Source: Intestinirhabdus alba
GTDB taxonomy: Bacteria; Pseudomonadota; Gammaproteobacteria; Enterobacterales; Enterobacteriaceae
Length of the DNA: 40,543 nucleotides
NCBI RefSeq assembly: GCF_009711095.1
Contig: NZ_WMJZ01000034.1
Coordinates: forward strand, 1 to 40,543
Reading direction: 5' to 3'
The position numbers and the translations under genes were made by a program. Shown here piece by piece: positions 36,061 to 40,543 of this stretch (the first letter of the stretch is position 1; every line of letters starts with the position of its first letter). Under the pieces are notes generated by a model. The model was not told the origin of the DNA, ran no database searches, and saw only the letters and a program-made list of their open reading frames with translations.

Positions 36061-37124
36061 GACAGATTCCCCCGGTGACGCATAATGATGCTCAGAAAGA
36101 AGGGAACGCCCACCAGCGAAGTGACGATGCCGACCGGAATAATCACCCCCGGCAGGCAGTTTTTTGAAGCGATGGAGGCCAGCGACAGCACCAGTCCGCC
36201 AGTCAGCACGCTGCCCGGCAGGTAAAAGCGGTGATCCTCGCCAAACAGCAGGCGCGCGATGTGCGGCGCGACCAGGCCGATAAAGCCGATAGGGCCGACA
36301 AAGGCCACCGACAGGGCCGACAGCAGGCTGATACGCAGCAGCGACGACAGCCGCAGGCGTCGGACGTCAATGCCGAAGCTCATCGCCCGATCCTCCCCAA
36401 GACGCAGGGCGGTGAGCGACCAGGCTCTGCTCATCGACCAGAGCAGTACCCCGGCAAACGCCGCCGCCAGCACGCCCAGTTTTTCCCACGAGGCCCGGCT
36501 GAGGCTGCCCATCGTCCAGAACACCAGCCCCTGCAGCGTATCTTCATCGGCGACAAACTGCATGATTGACACCAGCGCATTAAAGGTAAACACCAGCGCG
36601 ATGCCAAACAGCACCACGCCGGAGGTGGCCACGCGGGTCCAGCGGGTGATGGCGTCGAGCAGAAGCGCGGAGAACAGCGCAAAGATAAAAGCGTTGGCCG
36701 GAATAAACCACGCCGCCGGCACGCCGGGAATGCCGATCCCCAGCACGATCGCCAGCGCGGCACCAAAGGCCGCCGCCGAAGAAACGCCGAGGGTAAACGG
36801 ACTGGCCAGCGGGTTGCCGAGGATAGTTTGCATCTCTGCTCCCGCCAGCCCCAGCGCCATGCCCACCAGCAGCGCCATCAGCGCCCAGGGCAGGCGGATA
36901 TCCCAGACAATCACCCGGGTTCCGGCGTTGACGCTCGCCGGATGGATCAGCGTTTGCCAGAGTTCACCCGGCGACAGGCCCGAAGGCCCCAACGTGATGT
37001 CCAGTACCAGCGAGGCGAGGATCGCCAGTGTGACAACCGCCGCCAGCATCAGCCGCTGGCGGAGAATCAGACGATAGCGGGAGTCAACGGACCCCGCCGT
37101 TTGCTCACAGGCAGAAAGCGACAT
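36057..37124 (-). CDS. FecCD-family iron-siderophore permease
   Basis: 355 residues, about ten transmembrane helices. Typical family stretches are GAEMQTILGNPLASPFTLGVSSAAAFGA (conserved GNPLA) and the C-terminal FVGPIGFIGLVAPHIAR, followed by LLFGEDHRF. It presumably works as a homodimer, since only one permease gene is present, with the ATPase that follows and the binding protein that precedes it by 21 bp. Inner membrane. Confidence 0.93.
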   Translation of the reverse strand: MSLSACEQTAGSVDSRYRLILRQRLMLAAVVTLAILASLVLDITLGPSGLSPGELWQTLIHPASVNAGTRVIVWDIRLPWALMALLVGMALGLAGAEMQTILGNPLASPFTLGVSSAAAFGAALAIVLGIGIPGVPAAWFIPANAFIFALFSALLLDAITRWTRVATSGVVLFGIALVFTFNALVSIMQFVADEDTLQGLVFWTMGSLSRASWEKLGVLAAAFAGVLLWSMSRAWSLTALRLGEDRAMSFGIDVRRLRLSSLLRISLLSALSVAFVGPIGFIGLVAPHIARLLFGEDHRFYLPGSVLTGGLVLSLASIASKNCLPGVIIPVGIVTSLVGVPFFLSIIMRHRGNLS

Positions 37125-37145
37125 ACCCTTCCTTAAACAATGATC

Positions 37146-38132
37146 TTACTTCGACGGATTAAGCACTTCGCTAATCTGCGCGTCGCTGAGCGCCAGGTTA
37201 AAAAAGCGCTGATAAAAGCGACGGGTCTCTTCACGCATGTCCACATCGCCAAAGCGCTGCGGATAGAGCGTTTTGGCCAGCCAGAGGAACTGCAGCGCCT
37301 CTTCGCTGGTCTCCCGGCACCACCAGAACATTCCTTTTGGATTGACGTAGACGCGATGGTTGCGTACCGCATCTACCTGCGCCCAGCGGGGCGAGGCCAG
37401 AATCTCATCGGCATCGCGTCTGTTCATGGTGACAATGACCGCCGGATTGGCAGCCACCACCTGCTCCAGCGCCACCTCCCCCGCCCGGTTTGGCTTGCCG
37501 GCAAACCAGCGCTCGGCAATATTTTTTGCGCCGGCCAGATCCATCCAGTCCTGATTAAGCGACGGCCTGCCGGTGGTGGTTAGCGGATTGCCCATGCTGT
37601 GGTAGAGCGAAACGCGCCGGGAGGCCGGCAGATCCTTAAGGCGCTCCGTTACCAGCGCCACGTTATGGTCAAAATAGCGCTGATACTCCCGGGCCTTTTC
37701 CTGGGCATCCGGCCCCAGAACCGCCGCCGTTTTGTGCACCCGCGCGGTAAGCGCCTGCATAGCGTTCGCCTCAAAGGCCAGCACGCGCACGCCGGCCTTC
37801 TCAAGCAGCGGCTTACCCGGCACGATCGTGGATTTTGGCACAAACAGCAGTTGGGTGCCCAGCGAGATAATTTGCTCCGTATCCAGCTCATGGCCGCTGT
37901 TGACGCTCACCACCGCCACGCGATCAATATGCGGAAGGCTCTGGCGAAAAAGCGGGATTTTTTTCGCCACCAGCGACGTTCCGACAAGATTCCCACCATA
38001 GCCCAGCATGGCGATAATGGTATTTTGCGCCGGCCACGGGGAGGCGATGCGCACATCGCTGTCCGGCTGCGCGGCAAACAGGCTCCCCGCCACCAGCCAG
38101 GCCAGCGCGGGCAAAAAGCGGGTTAGCTTCAT
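37146..38132 (-). CDS. Periplasmic iron-siderophore binding protein
   Basis: 328 residues from ATG 38132, preceded by GAGGAAGG; an in-frame start seven codons upstream lies in the receptor's last codons. Signal peptide MKLTRFLPALAWLVAGSLFA, no lipobox cysteine. The PF01497-type fold is visible in VGTSLVAKKIPLF..., LLFVPKSTIV, the long helix around VHKTAAVLGPDAQEKARE, and NPAVIVTMN. Likely delivers the chelate from the TonB receptor to the FecCD-type permease. Low similarity to the well-known FecB/FhuD/FepB makes the ligand unclear. Confidence 0.88.
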   Translation of the reverse strand: MKLTRFLPALAWLVAGSLFAAQPDSDVRIASPWPAQNTIIAMLGYGGNLVGTSLVAKKIPLFRQSLPHIDRVAVVSVNSGHELDTEQIISLGTQLLFVPKSTIVPGKPLLEKAGVRVLAFEANAMQALTARVHKTAAVLGPDAQEKAREYQRYFDHNVALVTERLKDLPASRRVSLYHSMGNPLTTTGRPSLNQDWMDLAGAKNIAERWFAGKPNRAGEVALEQVVAANPAVIVTMNRRDADEILASPRWAQVDAVRNHRVYVNPKGMFWWCRETSEEALQFLWLAKTLYPQRFGDVDMREETRRFYQRFFNLALSDAQISEVLNPSK

Positions 38133-38142
38133 CACGCCTTCC

Positions 38143-40308
38143 TCAGAAGTCAAGGGTTACGGAGGCGCGAACCTCGCGGCCGCTGCCGATAAAGGCGCTC
38201 GGCGAACCGTTGTTGCCGTCAGTACCCGACGGAAAAATTGACGCCCAGTAGTGCTTGTCAAATACGTTATTGACCACCACGCGGAAGGTCGTCGGCACCT
38301 TGCCGACATTCGTGGTGTAGCGGGTGCCCAGATCCCACGTGGTGTAGCTGCCGGCCCACGCGGTGTTGGTGTCGTTGGCGGCGCGCCTGCCGGTATAGTG
38401 TACGTTGGCGCTGTACACCCACTGTGGCATCGACGGCAGGCTGTACTCCGCCAGCAGGTTGGCCTGCACTTTCGGCACCCCGACCACCTGTTTATTGCTG
38501 GTTGAAGCGTTGACGGTATCCTTCAGCTTCGGATTCAGGAACGTCACGCCGCTGTAGATATTCAGCCCCTGCCAGACGTTGCCGGAGGCGGTCAGCTCCA
38601 GCCCCTTGTTGACCTGCTCCCCCTGCTCTTTATAGACGTTATCGGCCGAATCGACCCAGGCAAACGGCCGCTCCAGGCGGAACAGCGCCGCGCCAAGGTT
38701 CATGCCGGAGACATCGGCCTTCAGGCCGATTTCATACTGTTTGCTGCGGTACGGATCGAGCGTCTGCCCGGCATTTTTTACATCGCTGTCAGTGGGAGCC
38801 GTGCCGCCCTGCTCCAGCGACTCGGCGTAGCTGATATAGGACATCACGCTGGGGGTGATTTTATACATCAGCGCCGCGGTCGGACTGAGCCCGTTTTTAT
38901 CGGTCTGCTTCGTTTTATGGCCGTTTTTACCGTAGCTCTGCGACTGGAGCCAGCTCTGGCTGAGATAAAGCATCGCTGACCACTTCGGCGTAAACGTGAG
39001 GATATCACCGAGGGTAATGCTCTGCTGGCTATCCACGCCGGACTTATAGCGGTGGCCGCCGGTTCTGATTTTACCGTCACCCTGCTCATTTATGCCTGCC
39101 GGGTGATACATATTGGTGCTCTCCCAGCTGTACGAAGGGCCATTGGTCGTAGCGCTGTACCGGGACCAGACGTAGCCGGTGGTGGAAAGTGCAAGATCGT
39201 GCCCAACGGAGCCAGTGAGCACGTGGCCGTTCAGCGTAGTGGTATTGCTCAACACCCGGAAACGCCCCGCGGCGGTGGAGTCCTTCATGGAGCGGTTAAT
39301 ATCACCCTGATTATTAATGATTTTACTCGATACGCTGCGCATCGCGCGATCCGCCTGCTGCCAGCCCACGCCCGTGGTCAGCGACCAGTCGTCGTTAAGG
39401 TAGTGGATCAGCCGCGTGCTGACGGTATCGGTCGTCAGCTCATTGCCGGCGGTGCTGAGCGCCAGATTTTTATTTTGCGGATCGGGGGCTGAGGGCAATT
39501 TAACGCCGGGGCCATAGCTGAAGCTGCCCGGATAGCCCTTCTGTATAAACTCATAGTGGCTGGCGTCCAGCTGCAGCTGCGTGCCCGGCTGAATATTCCA
39601 GTCCAGCGCGACGGCGAGCAGCCTGCGCCGCCGGGTGCTGTCGTCCAGGCTCCCCTCGCCGTCCTGATTGAGAACGTTGATGCGATAGCCAAAGCGTTTG
39701 CCATCGTCAATATGCCCTCCCAGGTCGAGCTGGCCGGTAAAAGCGCTGCGGCTCTGATAGCCGAACGTCACCTTATTCAGCGTTTCTTCCGTCGGGCGTT
39801 TAGCAACGAAGTTAAACTGCCCCGCCGGGCTTGCCGGGCCGTACAGCGCCCCGGTCAGGCTGTTGAGCACGTCCATACGCTCCAGCATTTCAACCGGGAA
39901 AGCGGTCGTTGCGACAATATTCAGACCGTCCAGGCGGCTGTTCGCCACCACGCTGCCCTGCATTCCCCGGCTCTGGGGCCGGCCGACATCCATTCCGCCG
40001 CGCGCCTGCATCTGGGTGCTGGGAGAGTACTTTAACAGGTCGCTCACGCTTTGGGCCTGCTGGTTTTCAACCACCTCTTTTTGGACGGTAGTGGTGGAAT
40101 AGGGCGTATCAACCCAGGCCCGGTTTCCCAGGGGGCCTGGGTCGATATCGTTGGTTTTGAATCCCGCTCCGGAGGCGGCGTGCGTGGTGTCGCCGGAAGG
40201 CTGGCCGGTAACAATGATTTCCTCTTCGGTGCCGGCGGCCTGAGCGCCGGACGCTGTCAGCGCAATAACTAATGGCAACAGGGGAACCAGCTGACTGTGC
40301 TTTTCCAT
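38143..40308 (-). CDS. TonB-dependent siderophore receptor
   Basis: 721 residues from ATG 40308, which places a good signal peptide at the start (LVPLLPLVIALTASGAQA); an in-frame start 45 bp upstream would add a hydrophobic aromatic segment and is less likely. A TonB-box-like EEIIVTG follows the cleavage site. The plug domain contains SRGMQGSVVANSRLDGLN and the 22-strand barrel ends in the outer-membrane signature VTLDF with terminal Phe. It opens an operon for a binding protein, permease and ATPase. The ligand is not identifiable by eye; general architecture is that of FhuE/FoxA/ferrichrome-type receptors. Iron repression is likely, but I see no clear Fur box upstream. Confidence 0.92.
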   Translation of the reverse strand: MEKHSQLVPLLPLVIALTASGAQAAGTEEEIIVTGQPSGDTTHAASGAGFKTNDIDPGPLGNRAWVDTPYSTTTVQKEVVENQQAQSVSDLLKYSPSTQMQARGGMDVGRPQSRGMQGSVVANSRLDGLNIVATTAFPVEMLERMDVLNSLTGALYGPASPAGQFNFVAKRPTEETLNKVTFGYQSRSAFTGQLDLGGHIDDGKRFGYRINVLNQDGEGSLDDSTRRRRLLAVALDWNIQPGTQLQLDASHYEFIQKGYPGSFSYGPGVKLPSAPDPQNKNLALSTAGNELTTDTVSTRLIHYLNDDWSLTTGVGWQQADRAMRSVSSKIINNQGDINRSMKDSTAAGRFRVLSNTTTLNGHVLTGSVGHDLALSTTGYVWSRYSATTNGPSYSWESTNMYHPAGINEQGDGKIRTGGHRYKSGVDSQQSITLGDILTFTPKWSAMLYLSQSWLQSQSYGKNGHKTKQTDKNGLSPTAALMYKITPSVMSYISYAESLEQGGTAPTDSDVKNAGQTLDPYRSKQYEIGLKADVSGMNLGAALFRLERPFAWVDSADNVYKEQGEQVNKGLELTASGNVWQGLNIYSGVTFLNPKLKDTVNASTSNKQVVGVPKVQANLLAEYSLPSMPQWVYSANVHYTGRRAANDTNTAWAGSYTTWDLGTRYTTNVGKVPTTFRVVVNNVFDKHYWASIFPSGTDGNNGSPSAFIGSGREVRASVTLDF

Positions 40309-40453
40309 TTGGGTGACCAATCGATATATAAAATAATATATTACGATCGACAAAGCTGAATTTATTAGATCTGAATCACAAGATGTGGATCAAAAAATTG
40401 ATTTTCCCGGTTACCATACTACGCACTTTCATAACAGGTCTAAGGGTTAGCCC

Positions 40454-40487
40454 CAGTGACAGGGACGAAACCCCGTCCCTGTCACTG
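40454..40487. terminator. Perfect 14-bp stem hairpin between outer-membrane protein genes
   Basis: cagtgacagggacg and cgtccctgtcactg enclose the loop aaaccc. It is 21 bp past the stop of the partial gene at the right edge, so it probably ends that transcript, although no clear U-run follows on that strand. Confidence 0.7.
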
Positions 40488-40508
40488 AGTTTTACCCGCT
40501 GAGAGCCG

Positions 40509-40543
40509 TCAGAAGCTGAAGCGGTAGCCCCCGTTCACCTGCT
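40509..40543 (-). CDS. 3' end of an outer-membrane protein gene (partial)
   Basis: Only the last ten codons are in the window, reading QVNGGYRFSF then stop. A terminal Phe preceded by alternating aromatic and polar residues is the recognition signal of beta-barrel outer-membrane proteins, for instance a second TonB-dependent receptor. It has the same direction as the siderophore operon and a separate terminator. Identity cannot be fixed. Confidence 0.55.
   Translation of the reverse strand, partial: QVNGGYRFSF

Noticed and set aside
40309-40450. Fur box upstream of the TonB receptor
   Set aside because: aataatatattattt-like AT runs exist, but they do not fit the Fur consensus well enough to call.
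1-40543. CRISPR arrays, tRNA or rRNA genes, IS transposases
   Set aside because: None found: no regularly spaced short repeats, no tRNA-like cloverleaf noticed, and no transposase motifs in any long frame.

Overview
The window is a piece of chromosome from a GC-rich member of the Enterobacteriaceae (Enterobacter/Klebsiella/Kluyvera-like; the genus cannot be fixed from the sequence alone). The gal, mod and bio loci lie in the order known from Escherichia coli, with near-identical regulatory sites: BirA operator, ModE box, and gal operators OE and OI 113 bp apart. The window also carries two accessory blocks at its ends.

Left block (1-8.3 kb), type VI secretion accessory module, read leftwards: a full vgrG (7289-4932); a small exported protein with a DUF3828-like look (4922-4383); a 929-residue AT-rich effector that appears to combine an NlpC/P60- or CHAP-like cysteine amidase, a variant M23 peptidase and a lysozyme-like domain (4369-1580); and an exported protein overlapping the effector end, the likely immunity protein (1590-1012). 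Beyond these lies the scar of a second vgrG (1-249) that lost about 2 kb internally at a 9-bp repeat. ERIC-like palindromic repeats and gene-free, partly decayed DNA surround the module. What looks like the distal uvrB promoter region (paired DnaA boxes) still follows bioD, but uvrB itself is not in the window, so the module probably entered the bioD-uvrB interval.

Core block (8.6-35.3 kb): bioDCFB (leftward) and bioA (rightward) for biotin synthesis; ybhB and ybhC, with a near-copy of the lambda attB site between them; ybhJ-ybhI-ybhH (aconitase-like, dicarboxylate/tricarboxylate transporter, PrpF-like isomerase) divergent from the LysR regulator ybhD; pgl and ybhA; modCBA (molybdate uptake), acrZ (AcrB partner), modE and modF; galETKM (Leloir pathway); and gpmA behind a Fur-like box. 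Two copies of a ~145-bp, three-hairpin intergenic element (15.66-15.84 and 26.68-26.87 kb) are each framed by a locus-specific terminator hairpin present on both sides.

Right block (35.3-40.5 kb): a leftward iron-siderophore operon consisting of a TonB-dependent receptor, a periplasmic binding protein, a FecCD-type permease and an ATPase. It lies next to gpmA, where E. coli has aroG. A further outer-membrane protein gene runs off the right edge.
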